From Brevibacterium sp. CBA3109 (GTDB lineage: Bacteria; Actinomycetota; Actinomycetes; Actinomycetales; Brevibacteriaceae), in contig NZ_CP158281.1 of assembly GCF_040256645.1 (NCBI RefSeq), positions 2,108,001 through 2,172,000 on the forward strand: 64,000 nt of DNA, written 5' to 3'. A program made the translations under genes and the position numbers. The notes beneath the pieces were generated by a model. That model had not been told where the DNA came from and made no database searches. It saw only the letters and a list, made by a program, of their open reading frames with translations. Each line of letters begins with the position of its first letter. Position 1 is the first letter of the stretch. Below are positions 18,510 through 26,507 of this stretch, piece by piece.

Positions 18510-20572
18510 GTGCCCGCACGGATCCGCTCATCGGCACTGTTCTCAATGATCGGTATCGCATCGATGGGAAGATCGCACGCGGTGGAATGGCCATGGTTTA
18601 TCGCGGCACGGATCTGCGTCTCGACCGTGAGATCGCGATCAAGGTCATGCATGAACACCTCATCAGCGACGAGACCTTCGTCGAACGATTCCGGCGCGAG
18701 GCCATCAACGCCGGGCGACTGACCCACCCGAATCTTGTGGCCATACATGACCAGGCCCGCGACGGTGACACCGTCTATCTCGTCATGGAGTACCTGCCGT
18801 CGGTGACCTTGCGCCGTGAACTCAAGCACCGGGGCACCTTCACTCCTCGTCAGGCGATCGTCGTCCTGGATGCGATCCTCGCCGCACTCGAAGCAGTCCA
18901 TTCCACGGGAATCATCCATCGCGATCTCAAACCCGACAATGTTCTCCTCGGCACCGACGGACAGGTCAAGCTCGCGGACTTCGGCCTGGCACGCGCTGTC
19001 ACCACCGCGACCACGACAAAGACACTGATCGGCACCGTCGGATATGTGGCCCCCGAGCTCGTCACACGTGCGGGAGCGGATATCCGCACCGACCTCTACA
19101 CGGTCGGCATCATGTTCTACGAGATGCTCACCGGGATGCAGCCATATACGGACGAAGTCCCGATCCAGGTCGCCTACCGCCACGTACACGATTCCGTACC
19201 ACCCCCGTCTCACCAGATCACCGGCCTCAGCCCCCGCCTCGACGCACTGGTGCTGTGGGCGACGTCCAAAGATCCCGACGATCGTCCCGACGATGCCGCG
19301 GAATTCCGCCATGCCCTCGCCGAGGCTCGATCCGAGATGAGCGAAAGCGAACTCGACCTCGGCGACCCCAATGTCATACCGGGTGAGCACTCCTCCGAGC
19401 TGACAGCGAGCATCGATCTCGGAGCTGAAGCCCCGAAGGAGAAGCGATCGCGCACCGATGAGATTCCCTACCTGGAGAACGACGAAGACGAGGACAGCGA
19501 GGACGCCGAGGCGAACAGCTCCCATACCGATCCCGACCAGGAGTCTGCCGCAGTGGGGACCATCGCTGCGGGTGGGGCCGCAGGCGTCGGTGCGGGCGGC
19601 GCTGCTGCTGTTGTGCAGGCAGACGATGCCGGGCATCCTAACGATGGTGCGTCCCAGGAGAACATCGCTCACAGCGTCGAAGACGGAGCCGGCCACGACG
19701 AAGACGACTCCGATGACAAGGCCGCAGCTGCGGCCGCTGCAGGGACTGCCTCGGCGACTGCGGCACCGAACCGTCGACGCAGACGACGGCTGGCTACGAC
19801 CATCGGAGCCGCGTTGCTCGTTCTCGCCCTTGTGGCCTGGCTGGTCATCGTGAACCTGCCCGCGCCTACCTCTATCGTTCCTGCTCAGCTGGCAGGCAAA
19901 GACCTTGACAAGGTGACCTCGCAGATTGAGGACAAAGGTCTCGATGCGCAGCCGAAGGAAGTCTTCGACGACAGCGTCCCGGCTGGTGTCGTCATCGGAA
20001 CCGACCCGGTCGGTGGAGCCGAACTTGCCCCCGACTCGACCGTCACTGTGGTCGTGTCCAAGGGCGAAGAGATGTTCGCAGTTCCCAAGCTCGAGGGTCT
20101 CAGCGCCGATGACGCTGAGGCCGCGCTGAAGAAGGCAGACCTGAAACTTGGCAAGGTCGACAAGGAATACAGCGACGCCGTGGACAAGGACGACGTCATC
20201 TCAGCATCGAAGAAGTCGGGCGAGGAGCTGTCCAAGGACACCAAGGTGGACCTGGTGGTGTCCAAGGGCGTCAAACCGACCCCCGTGCCCAATGTTGAGG
20301 GCCTGACATTCGACGCCGCATATGCCACCTTGGCCAAACGCGGATTCCGTGTGGGCAAGGACGAAGTCTTCTCCGACGACGTTCCCAAGGGAAAGGTCGT
20401 CTCACAGTGGCCAAAGAGCTCCGAAGCGAAGCCCTATGACTCTCTCATCATCGTCCGCATCTCCAAAGGCAAGGAGAAGAAAGACGAGTCCAAGGACGAC
20501 AAGAAGGACGAGAAGAAGAAGGACGAGTCCAAGGACAGCAAAAAGGACAAGGATACGAAGAAGGGCGACTGA
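18506..20572 (+). CDS. PASTA-domain Ser/Thr protein kinase (PknL/PknB type)
   Basis: The 688-aa product has an N-terminal cytoplasmic kinase domain: glycine loop ARGGMAMVY (24-32), lysine 46, HRDLKPDN (138-145) and DFG (158-160). An acidic and Ala-rich linker follows (about 300-425), then one membrane helix (about 428-450) and three extracellular PASTA repeats (about 455-655). It ends in an unusual Lys/Asp/Glu tail of about 30 residues. PASTA repeats bind muropeptides, so the kinase probably links wall state to phosphorylation. Neighbours (idsA2-like, Rv2175c-like, aroG) match the pknL locus of mycobacteria; PknL itself has no PASTA repeats, so the orthology is positional. Confidence 0.93.
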   Translation: MSARTDPLIGTVLNDRYRIDGKIARGGMAMVYRGTDLRLDREIAIKVMHEHLISDETFVERFRREAINAGRLTHPNLVAIHDQARDGDTVYLVMEYLPSVTLRRELKHRGTFTPRQAIVVLDAILAALEAVHSTGIIHRDLKPDNVLLGTDGQVKLADFGLARAVTTATTTKTLIGTVGYVAPELVTRAGADIRTDLYTVGIMFYEMLTGMQPYTDEVPIQVAYRHVHDSVPPPSHQITGLSPRLDALVLWATSKDPDDRPDDAAEFRHALAEARSEMSESELDLGDPNVIPGEHSSELTASIDLGAEAPKEKRSRTDEIPYLENDEDEDSEDAEANSSHTDPDQESAAVGTIAAGGAAGVGAGGAAAVVQADDAGHPNDGASQENIAHSVEDGAGHDEDDSDDKAAAAAAAGTASATAAPNRRRRRRLATTIGAALLVLALVAWLVIVNLPAPTSIVPAQLAGKDLDKVTSQIEDKGLDAQPKEVFDDSVPAGVVIGTDPVGGAELAPDSTVTVVVSKGEEMFAVPKLEGLSADDAEAALKKADLKLGKVDKEYSDAVDKDDVISASKKSGEELSKDTKVDLVVSKGVKPTPVPNVEGLTFDAAYATLAKRGFRVGKDEVFSDDVPKGKVVSQWPKSSEAKPYDSLIIVRISKGKEKKDESKDDKKDEKKKDESKDSKKDKDTKKGD

Positions 20573-20590
20573 TCCGGTCGGTCAGAGTCC

Positions 20591-20669
20591 GACCCTGGTG
20601 CGGGTCTTTTCCTGAATCTGAATGACACCGGTGGCCGTGCGATCTGATCGCACGGCCACCGGTGTCATT
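20591..20669. terminator. Terminator pair between the kinase and aroG
   Basis: A short plus-strand terminator, GACCC-TGGTGC-GGGTC-TTTT (20591-20610), is followed by a perfect inverted repeat with 24-nt arms. The arms are 20621-20644 and 20646-20669, they begin AATGACACCGG, and one T lies between them. The gene pair is convergent, so the long repeat can stop transcription from either side, although it has no T-tract. Confidence 0.75.
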
Positions 20670-20714
20670 GCTGTCTACAGAAGACGAGTCGAGGTCTGCC
20701 GACTGACTCTCACA

Positions 20715-22109
20715 TCAGTTGCGACGAGTGAGGTACTCCGCGACCTGGAATGCCATCTCCAGTGACTGGTCGTGATTGAGGCGTGGATCGACGAGCGTCT
20801 CATAGCGACGGCGCAGGCCCTCGTCGTCGATCTCGGTCGCTCCGCCCATGATCTCTGTGACGTCGTCACCGGTGAGCTCGATGTGCAGTCCGCCCGGAAT
20901 GGTCCCGGCATCCTGATGCGCGGTGAAGAAGCCTTCCACCTCGGCCATGACGTCTTCGAACCGGCGGGTCTTGTACCCGGTATTCGAGGTGATGGTGTTG
21001 CCGTGCATCGGGTCGCAGACCCAGGTGACGTGGGGCAGACGGTCGCCGATTCCGGCAAGCAGCTTCGGCAGCGCCTCGGTGATCTTCCCCGCACCCATGC
21101 GAGTTACGAAAGTCAGTCGGCCAGGCTCGGCCTCAGGGTCTAGCTTCTCAGCCAGCGCCAGAGCGTCATCGGCCGTAGCCGTCGGACCGAGTTTGACGCC
21201 GATCGGATTGCGGACCTTCGACAGGAAGTCTACGTGGGCTCCGTCGATGTCACGAGTGCGTTCGCCGATCCACAAGAAATGTCCGGACACATCGTATGCC
21301 TGGCCCGTGCGCGAATCGATCCGGGTCAGAGCGCGCTCGTATTCGAGCAGCAGCGCCTCGTGGGCGGCGTAGAACTCAGTGGTCTTCAACGCATCGAAGT
21401 CGGCTCCACACGCGTCCATGAAACGGATTGCCCGATCGATCTCGCGCGCAGTCTGTTCGTAACGCTGGTAGCCGGGGTTCGACGTCAGGAACCCGCGATT
21501 CCACTCGTGGACGAGTCGCAGGTCCGCGAAACCGCCCTGAGTGAAGGCACGAATGAGGTTGAGTGTGGAAGCGGAGACATGGTATCCCTGCAACAGTCGA
21601 GCAGGATCGTGACGGCGTGACTCCTCGGTGAATTCATAGCCGTTGACGATGTCGCCTCGGTACGAGGGAAGCGTGACACCATCCCGCGTCTCCATATCGG
21701 CGGAACGGGGCTTGGCGAACTGGCCCGCCATGCGACCGATCTTGACGACCGGCATCGAACCACCGTAGGTGAGCACCGCCGCCATCTGCAGCACGGTCTG
21801 AACTCTGGCCCGGATCTTATCGGCCTGAGCCCCAGCGAAGGACTCGGCGCAGTCACCACCGGCAAGGACGAAGGCCTCGCCGCGGGAGGCGGCCGCAATG
21901 CGCTGCTTGAGCACGTCGGCCTCGCCCGCGAAGATCAGTGGCGGAGAGCTGCTCAGGCTGGTCAGAGCATCATCGAGCGCCGGCCCGTCAAGATAGGTCG
22001 GCTGCTGCTGCGGATCCATCTCACGCCAATCGTCAAGACCGCTGAGATCGTTCGTGCCAGCTGGGGCGCTGTTCCTGTTGGCGAATACCGGATCGATATG
22101 GAAGCTCAC
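20715..22109 (-). CDS. aroG: 3-deoxy-7-phosphoheptulonate synthase, class II
   Basis: This enzyme condenses phosphoenolpyruvate and erythrose 4-phosphate in the first step of the shikimate pathway. Class II features are clear: LAGGDCAESFAGAQ, YGGSMPVVKIGRMAGQFAKPRS, the VHEWNRGFL segment, and the WVCDPMHGNT metal site. From the GTG start at 22109 it is 464 aa, matching the mycobacterial AroG length. The N-terminal part of the open frame before that is the shadow of the DUF151 gene. The ribosome site is poor, so the start is set by homology. tyrA, a later step in aromatic synthesis, is elsewhere in the window. Confidence 0.95.
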   Translation of the reverse strand: MSFHIDPVFANRNSAPAGTNDLSGLDDWREMDPQQQPTYLDGPALDDALTSLSSSPPLIFAGEADVLKQRIAAASRGEAFVLAGGDCAESFAGAQADKIRARVQTVLQMAAVLTYGGSMPVVKIGRMAGQFAKPRSADMETRDGVTLPSYRGDIVNGYEFTEESRRHDPARLLQGYHVSASTLNLIRAFTQGGFADLRLVHEWNRGFLTSNPGYQRYEQTAREIDRAIRFMDACGADFDALKTTEFYAAHEALLLEYERALTRIDSRTGQAYDVSGHFLWIGERTRDIDGAHVDFLSKVRNPIGVKLGPTATADDALALAEKLDPEAEPGRLTFVTRMGAGKITEALPKLLAGIGDRLPHVTWVCDPMHGNTITSNTGYKTRRFEDVMAEVEGFFTAHQDAGTIPGGLHIELTGDDVTEIMGGATEIDDEGLRRRYETLVDPRLNHDQSLEMAFQVAEYLTRRN

Positions 22110-22119
22110 AATCGTTCTT

Positions 22120-22605
22120 TCATGATGTTTCGGTGCCGGTTTCGAAGTCCTCGGCGGAGACGTTGTCGAGGAAGTCCCGGAACTGGGCCACTTCCTCTTC
22201 GTCAGCCGCGGGTGCTTCGATTCCGGCGTCTTCGAGAAGTTCGGAGTCGACGTATACGGGGCACTGGGCCGTGAGGGCAAGGGTCACCGCGTCGGAGGGG
22301 CGCGCCGAGATCGACTTTCCATCGTTCGTATGAAGTTCGGCCAGGAATACCTGCCCATCGCGGCCGGTGATCGTGACATCGGCCAATGACGCTTCATATG
22401 CTTCGAGGGTGTCGAGCAGCAGCGCGTGAGCCATCGGTCGCGGCGGGGTCAGGCCCCGTTGCGCAATCGAGAGCGCATTCGCCTCGATGGCGCCCACCCA
22501 GATGGGCAGATAGTAGGCAGGCTCAGTTGCTTTGAGCAAAAGGATCGGCTGGTTGGCCGGCATTTCGATGCGAACACCAACAACCTCAACTTCGACGTTT
22601 GACAT
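22120..22605 (-). CDS. Bifunctional nuclease domain (DUF151) protein
   Basis: The 161-aa product has the DUF151 pattern: VEVVGVRIE, LPIWVGAIEANAL, then RPSDAVTLALTAQCPVYV near the middle and an acidic tail. Members have been called bifunctional nucleases from work on a plant homologue, but the bacterial role is not established. In mycobacteria the homologue (Rv1829) lies near gcvH and garA, as here. It starts 10 nt after the FHA gene. The MerR-type regulator normally found between them is missing. Confidence 0.88.
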   Translation of the reverse strand: MSNVEVEVVGVRIEMPANQPILLLKATEPAYYLPIWVGAIEANALSIAQRGLTPPRPMAHALLLDTLEAYEASLADVTITGRDGQVFLAELHTNDGKSISARPSDAVTLALTAQCPVYVDSELLEDAGIEAPAADEEEVAQFRDFLDNVSAEDFETGTETS

Positions 22606-22615
22606 TATCCCCCGG

Positions 22616-23539
22616 TCAGGAGCGCGGACGCTGCTGGAAAATCATCCGGAACTTGCCGATCTGCACATCGGCTCCGTTCTGCAGTTCAATGGAATCGATC
22701 AGCTGACGGCCTACATAGGTTCCGTTGAGCGAACCTGTGTCGCGAAGCGTGAATCCGCTCGGAGTGCGAATGAATTCGGCGTGCTTACGCGACACTGTGA
22801 CATCGTCAAGGAAGATGTCAGCGTTCGGGCTGCGCCCCACGGTCACCACATCGGTGTCGAGCAGAATCTGCGAACCAGAATCCGGGCCCGAAACGACAAC
22901 GAGAAGCGCATCCGTCTCCTGCAGACCTTCAAGATCAGGCACTGGGTGGATCTCGCCGGTATGCGGATCCAGAATCCCTTGGAACTGCTGGCTGCCGGAA
23001 TCGCTGGAGACCGGCCCGTCGTTGCGGTACTGCTGTCCCTGACTATTGCCACTGTGCGGATCCTGACTCTGATTGCCGTACTGCGGCTGATTCCCCTGAG
23101 GCGGGTACTGGCCCTGATCCTGCTGATACTGAGGCAACTGGTCCTGCTGACCGTTGTCGTACTGGCCGTCTTGCCCCTGGTTCTGCGGGGCAGAGTATTG
23201 GCCCTCTCCGGACTGCTGAGCGCTGTTCTGCTGCGGGGCACTGCCGTACTGCGGCGCCTGCGGCCCGTCGTTCACCGGCTGCTGGCCGTGGGGAGGTGTC
23301 ACCTGCGGAACTGGTCCGCCCTGTGGCTGCGGCGGCGCATAGCTCTGCTGGCCGTTGCCTTGGCTGCCTCCGCCGGTCTGACCGTCAGGGTCAACCTGCG
23401 GGTTGTGGCGTGTCTCCGGGCCCGTGCCCTCGTCACCATTGCCGGCACCGAACGGAAACTTCTTCGACTGCGGCACCTGACCATTGTCATACCAGGACTG
23501 CGAGGGATTCGGACGACCTGGATCGTTATTCTGCGACAT
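22616..23539 (-). CDS. GarA/OdhI-like FHA-domain protein with a Gln/Pro/Gly-rich N-terminus
   Basis: The last 95 or so residues are a forkhead-associated domain very similar to GarA: ALLVVVSGPDSGSQILLD, VTVGRSPNADIFLDDVTVSR, and DTGSLNGTYVGRQ ending IGKFRMIFQQ. In known actinobacteria GarA/OdhI binds 2-oxoglutarate dehydrogenase and is switched by phosphorylation of a Thr-Thr motif ahead of the domain. Here that region lacks a Thr-Thr pair, and the first 190 residues are low complexity (Gln, Pro, Gly, Tyr). The protein (307 aa) is about twice the GarA length. The start overlaps the gcvH stop (TAATG). Confidence 0.85.
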   Translation of the reverse strand: MSQNNDPGRPNPSQSWYDNGQVPQSKKFPFGAGNGDEGTGPETRHNPQVDPDGQTGGGSQGNGQQSYAPPQPQGGPVPQVTPPHGQQPVNDGPQAPQYGSAPQQNSAQQSGEGQYSAPQNQGQDGQYDNGQQDQLPQYQQDQGQYPPQGNQPQYGNQSQDPHSGNSQGQQYRNDGPVSSDSGSQQFQGILDPHTGEIHPVPDLEGLQETDALLVVVSGPDSGSQILLDTDVVTVGRSPNADIFLDDVTVSRKHAEFIRTPSGFTLRDTGSLNGTYVGRQLIDSIELQNGADVQIGKFRMIFQQRPRS

Positions 23540-23943
23540 TACGCCTCCTCGCTCCGAATGAACTCTTGGTACTGTTCGCTGTCCAACAGCGCATCAACTT
23601 GCTCTGGATCACTGAGTTCGACGAGATACATCCATCCGTCCTGGAACGGGGAGGTATTCACGGCCTCAGGAGCGTCATCGAGTCCCTCGTTGACTTCCGT
23701 GATCGAACCGGACACGGGCGCAATGAGATCGGACACGCTCTTCGTGCTCTCAACCTCGCCACAGGATTCTCCAGCAGTGGTCTTATCGCCGACATCAGGA
23801 AGATCGACATAAACGACGTCACCCAGCTGTTCCTGGGCAAAATCAGTGATACCCACACGGACAACTGCATTATTGTCCGTGGTCTCGACCCATTCATGGT
23901 CGCGCGAGTATCGCAAGGACACTGGATAATCCAGGTTCGCCAT
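23539..23943 (-). CDS. gcvH: Glycine cleavage system H protein
   Basis: GcvH carries the lipoyl arm that shuttles the aminomethyl group in glycine cleavage. The 134-aa product has the lipoylation motif GEVESTKSVSDL with the modified lysine, the opening YSRDHEWVE, and the C-terminal GWMYLVEL. The start is an ATG with GGAGTC ahead. The partner genes gcvP and gcvT are not in the window; actinobacteria often keep gcvH with garA instead. No glycine riboswitch was seen upstream. Confidence 0.95.
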   Translation of the reverse strand: MANLDYPVSLRYSRDHEWVETTDNNAVVRVGITDFAQEQLGDVVYVDLPDVGDKTTAGESCGEVESTKSVSDLIAPVSGSITEVNEGLDDAPEAVNTSPFQDGWMYLVELSDPEQVDALLDSEQYQEFIRSEEA

Positions 23944-24113
23944 GTCGACTCCTCTTAGCTTGTTGGTCCTCCAAGCATAGCCGCCTGAGGTGGTTTCATA
24001 ACAATCACGAAACAGAAATGTTACCGATCCTCGGGACCGGCCCAGGCTCGCACCCGCCTCTCACGTGACTACCTGGGATGATACCCGTTTTTTCAAGGTC
24101 ACGAAACGCAATT

Positions 24114-24141
24114 TTGGCACTTCGCGAAGGATCGTTATAGG
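24114..24141 (+). promoter_or_regulatory. Promoter of the tRNA-Pro gene
   Basis: TTGGCA (24114-24119) and TATAGG (24136-24141) are separated by 16 nt, close to the vegetative sigma consensus. They lie about 35 bp ahead of the mature tRNA end. Confidence 0.6.
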
Positions 24142-24175
24142 CTGGGTCTCGTTGCTTTCCGAAGCAGCACGGAAA

Positions 24176-24249
24176 CGGGCTATAGCGCAGCTTGGTAGCG
24201 CGCTTCACTGGGGGTGAAGAGGTCGTGGGTTCAAATCCCGCTAGCCCGA
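24176..24249 (+). tRNA. tRNA-Pro (anticodon GGG)
   Basis: The 74-nt gene folds into a cloverleaf. Acceptor stem CGGGCTA (24176-24182) pairs with TAGCCCG (24242-24248), with discriminator A. The anticodon arm CTTCA-CTGGGGG-TGAAG gives anticodon GGG, reading CCC. The T-arm contains GTGGG-TTCAAAT-CCCGC. No CCA is encoded. Confidence 0.96.
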
Positions 24250-24256
24250 CCGTGTG

Positions 24257-24300
24257 ATGTGTCGCGACATCGTTCACTCGATGTCGCGGCACATTTCTCA
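24257..24300 (+). terminator. Terminator after tRNA-Pro
   Basis: ATGTGTCGCGACATCG (24257-24272) pairs with CGATGTCGCGGCACAT (24279-24294) around a 6-nt loop, with a single G-U wobble. A T-rich stretch (TTCTCATTTC) follows. It begins 8 nt after the tRNA. Confidence 0.75.
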
Positions 24301-24436
24301 TTTCTGGCCCGAGACTGTCGCACGACATCGTTCCGGTTTTTACGTTGGTGTCTTGCGTCATCGTTCCTCTCATGTCTGTCGACATCGTTGATTCCCTGTT
24401 TTTCACCGTCCTGCAGTGGCCCGCGGTGCCAGGCCC

Positions 24437-24788
24437 TCAGCGCAAAGTGCCGAAGCTGGCGATGATTCCGACCAGTGTCACGCCTGCGGCCCTCCACACA
24501 GCCGGAATATGGGCAGCGGCTCCGAGTGCCCCTGGAACCAGGGTCGCCGACCAGTTTGCTTGCGATGTCCTCGACTGCCGTTCCGCAGATTGCGACGACC
24601 AAAGGCAGCGTTGCAAACAGGATCGGACGTTTTACACCGATTCGCGCCGCGACTGAAGGCTCGCTGACGCCATCCACGGCGTCATCTTCAGTGCCCGTTC
24701 CCAGGCAGTTGTTGCGCGGGGCCGCGTCTCCGATCAGCCAGCGGGCTGACACGATCACGCTGAAAGACACCACCGCAATCAGGGCCAT
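24437..24788 (-). pseudogene. Small membrane protein, apparently frameshifted
   Basis: Two overlapping frames together make a plausible three-helix membrane protein of about 117 residues. The first starts at ATG 24788 with AGGA 5 nt upstream (MALIAVVSFSVIVSARWLIG) and contains RPILFATLPLVVAICGTAVE. It then turns into charged nonsense that runs through the antisense of the tRNA. A second frame continues ALGAAAHIPAVWRAAGV and TLVGIIASFGTLR, ending at 24437. The switch lies near 24515-24530. This suggests a one-base indel: a real mutation, or a sequencing error. I do not recognise the family. It lies just after the antiporter gene on the same strand. Confidence 0.45.
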
Positions 24789-24851
24789 TTGGGTCCTCAT
24801 GTCCACGCCGTTCTGTGCCACATCCACAACGGCATCGAAGAAGCCGATGAC

Positions 24852-26282
24852 TCATTCGCCAGGCTCGTTCGTGCGGTCGATCGAGCCTGCCCTCTTCTCC
24901 GCCTCAAGTCTGCCTGCACGCATATTCAGTCCGGCTCGGCCGAGCACGAGGAGAGTCAGCAGCACGCCGAGCAGCTTCCACCAGACGCCATCCGCCATGA
25001 ACAGCAGCACCATGGCAGCCAGGGCCGGGAGAAGGTGAGTCATCGACCAGCCGACGTAGCCACCGAAACTGGGCATCTCCACGTCCGCCGAGTCCGCAAC
25101 GGCCTTCACCATGAAATTCGGCCCATTGCCGATGTAGGTGATCGCCCCACCCATGACCGCGCCCAGGGACAGCGCGATCAACAGAGTCTCTGCCACCCCG
25201 GCAACCCGTGGCTCCCCCGGCACCTGAGCAGCCATTTCGAAGAAGGTCACATATGTCGGAGCATTGTCGAGCACCGAGGAGAGGCCACCGGTGAATACGA
25301 ACAGATAGATCTCATTGAGCGGTATCCGATGCGCGATCTGACCGAGGTAGGCCAGTGCGGGCATCATCGTGAGGAAGATACCGATGAACAGTGCTCCAAC
25401 TTCCAGAATCGGGGTCCACGTGAATCTGTTGAGGTTGAAGCGGGCACCCTGATCTCCGAAGAGGAACGATGCGAGTGCTGCGGTGAGCATCACGACCTCA
25501 CGCCAGGGAACGTACTGGGGCAGGCTCGCATGCCCGGATTCGACTGCATGCATGTCGATCGAGGGGATGAACGCGACGGCGATGATGATGACGACGAGGA
25601 AGGCGAGTCCACTCGCCCCGCGCAGCCCTAGTTTTATGACGTGCTTCGCATCGGTCGCCAGCGCCTCGGCGGGCTCCTTCGCGTACATCTTGCGATCCAG
25701 TCCATAGAAGCTGATCAGGAGCAGTGTATTGACGAACAGCCAGTAGGGCCACAGTCCGAAGGTCCATTCGAAGGGGACCCCGCGCAGCATTCCGAGGAAC
25801 AGCGGCGGATCGCCCAGCGGAGTCAAGAGCCCACCGCAGTTGGCCACAATGAAGATCGTGTAGATGACGGTGTGGGTCCGATGCCTGCGGTCCTGGTTGG
25901 TGTTGAGGATCGGCCGGATGAGGAGCATCGCCGCTCCGGTAGTGCCTATGAACGATGCCAGCGCTGCACCGATCGCTAAAAAGATCGTGTTGTTCTTCGG
26001 CGTTGCTTTGATATCGCCGACGAGGAAGATTCCACCCGAGGCGACGAACAGGCTGCCGACCAGGACGATGAACTGGAAGTATTCCACCAAGGCATGGGAG
26101 ACAGCGGAACCGGCTCCGCCGAGGACGAACCACACGGCGATGGGAACACCGAGCACGAGGGCCACGGTGAGCTTGACGAGGTTGCGGTCCCAGATCTTCT
26201 CAGTGGCCGGAATGAGCGGTAAGACCGCTATGCAGGCCAAGAGCAGAACGAACGGGAGGATACTCCACCAGGCAACAGCCAT
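24852..26282 (-). CDS. NhaD/ArsB-superfamily sodium:proton antiporter
   Basis: The 476-aa product is a polytopic membrane protein with about a dozen helices. Segments GDIKATPKNNTIFLAIG, TTGAAMLLIRPILNTNQ, CGGLLTPLGDPPLFLG and SSVLDNAPTYVTFFEMA match the repeat structure of the ion transporter superfamily, including the NhaD-type antiporters. It probably exchanges sodium for protons and helps keep pH and salt balance. The ATG has AAAGGG ahead. It is divergent from the sugar porter and is followed by the frameshifted small membrane protein in the same frame beyond the stop. Confidence 0.85.
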   Translation of the reverse strand: MAVAWWSILPFVLLLACIAVLPLIPATEKIWDRNLVKLTVALVLGVPIAVWFVLGGAGSAVSHALVEYFQFIVLVGSLFVASGGIFLVGDIKATPKNNTIFLAIGAALASFIGTTGAAMLLIRPILNTNQDRRHRTHTVIYTIFIVANCGGLLTPLGDPPLFLGMLRGVPFEWTFGLWPYWLFVNTLLLISFYGLDRKMYAKEPAEALATDAKHVIKLGLRGASGLAFLVVIIIAVAFIPSIDMHAVESGHASLPQYVPWREVVMLTAALASFLFGDQGARFNLNRFTWTPILEVGALFIGIFLTMMPALAYLGQIAHRIPLNEIYLFVFTGGLSSVLDNAPTYVTFFEMAAQVPGEPRVAGVAETLLIALSLGAVMGGAITYIGNGPNFMVKAVADSADVEMPSFGGYVGWSMTHLLPALAAMVLLFMADGVWWKLLGVLLTLLVLGRAGLNMRAGRLEAEKRAGSIDRTNEPGE

Positions 26283-26507
26283 CCGGCGGTCCCTTTCTCA
26301 TGATGGTGACGACGAGTTCCACCCAGCTCGTCGACGACGGCGTGGCCCTACTCTACTGACATTCGGTCCAATCCCTCCTGCGGTGGCCCGGCCCATTTCT
26401 CGCACAGTCGCGTGCGCAGCAGCTTGTCAGTGGAATACCCTGGGGTGGCGTTCATCGACATCACATTCGCACCGTGTGCCCAATGACATCCTCAGGAGGA
26501 GACCCAC

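Noticed and set aside
19490..19780. Ala-rich linker of the kinase as a possible separate small protein
   Set aside because: It is in frame with the kinase and lies between the catalytic domain and the membrane helix.
22616..23539. Plus-strand frames opposite the Gln-rich FHA gene rich in Leu, Val and Arg
   Set aside because: They arise from the biased Gln/Pro codons on the real strand; no start signal or domain supports them.
23944..24110. Possible glycine riboswitch ahead of gcvH
   Set aside because: The conserved glycine aptamer cores and paired stems are not seen.
24005..24406. Minus-strand frame containing AGFEPTTSSPPVKRATKLRY
   Set aside because: It is the antisense translation of tRNA-Pro and its flank, a well-known false gene pattern.
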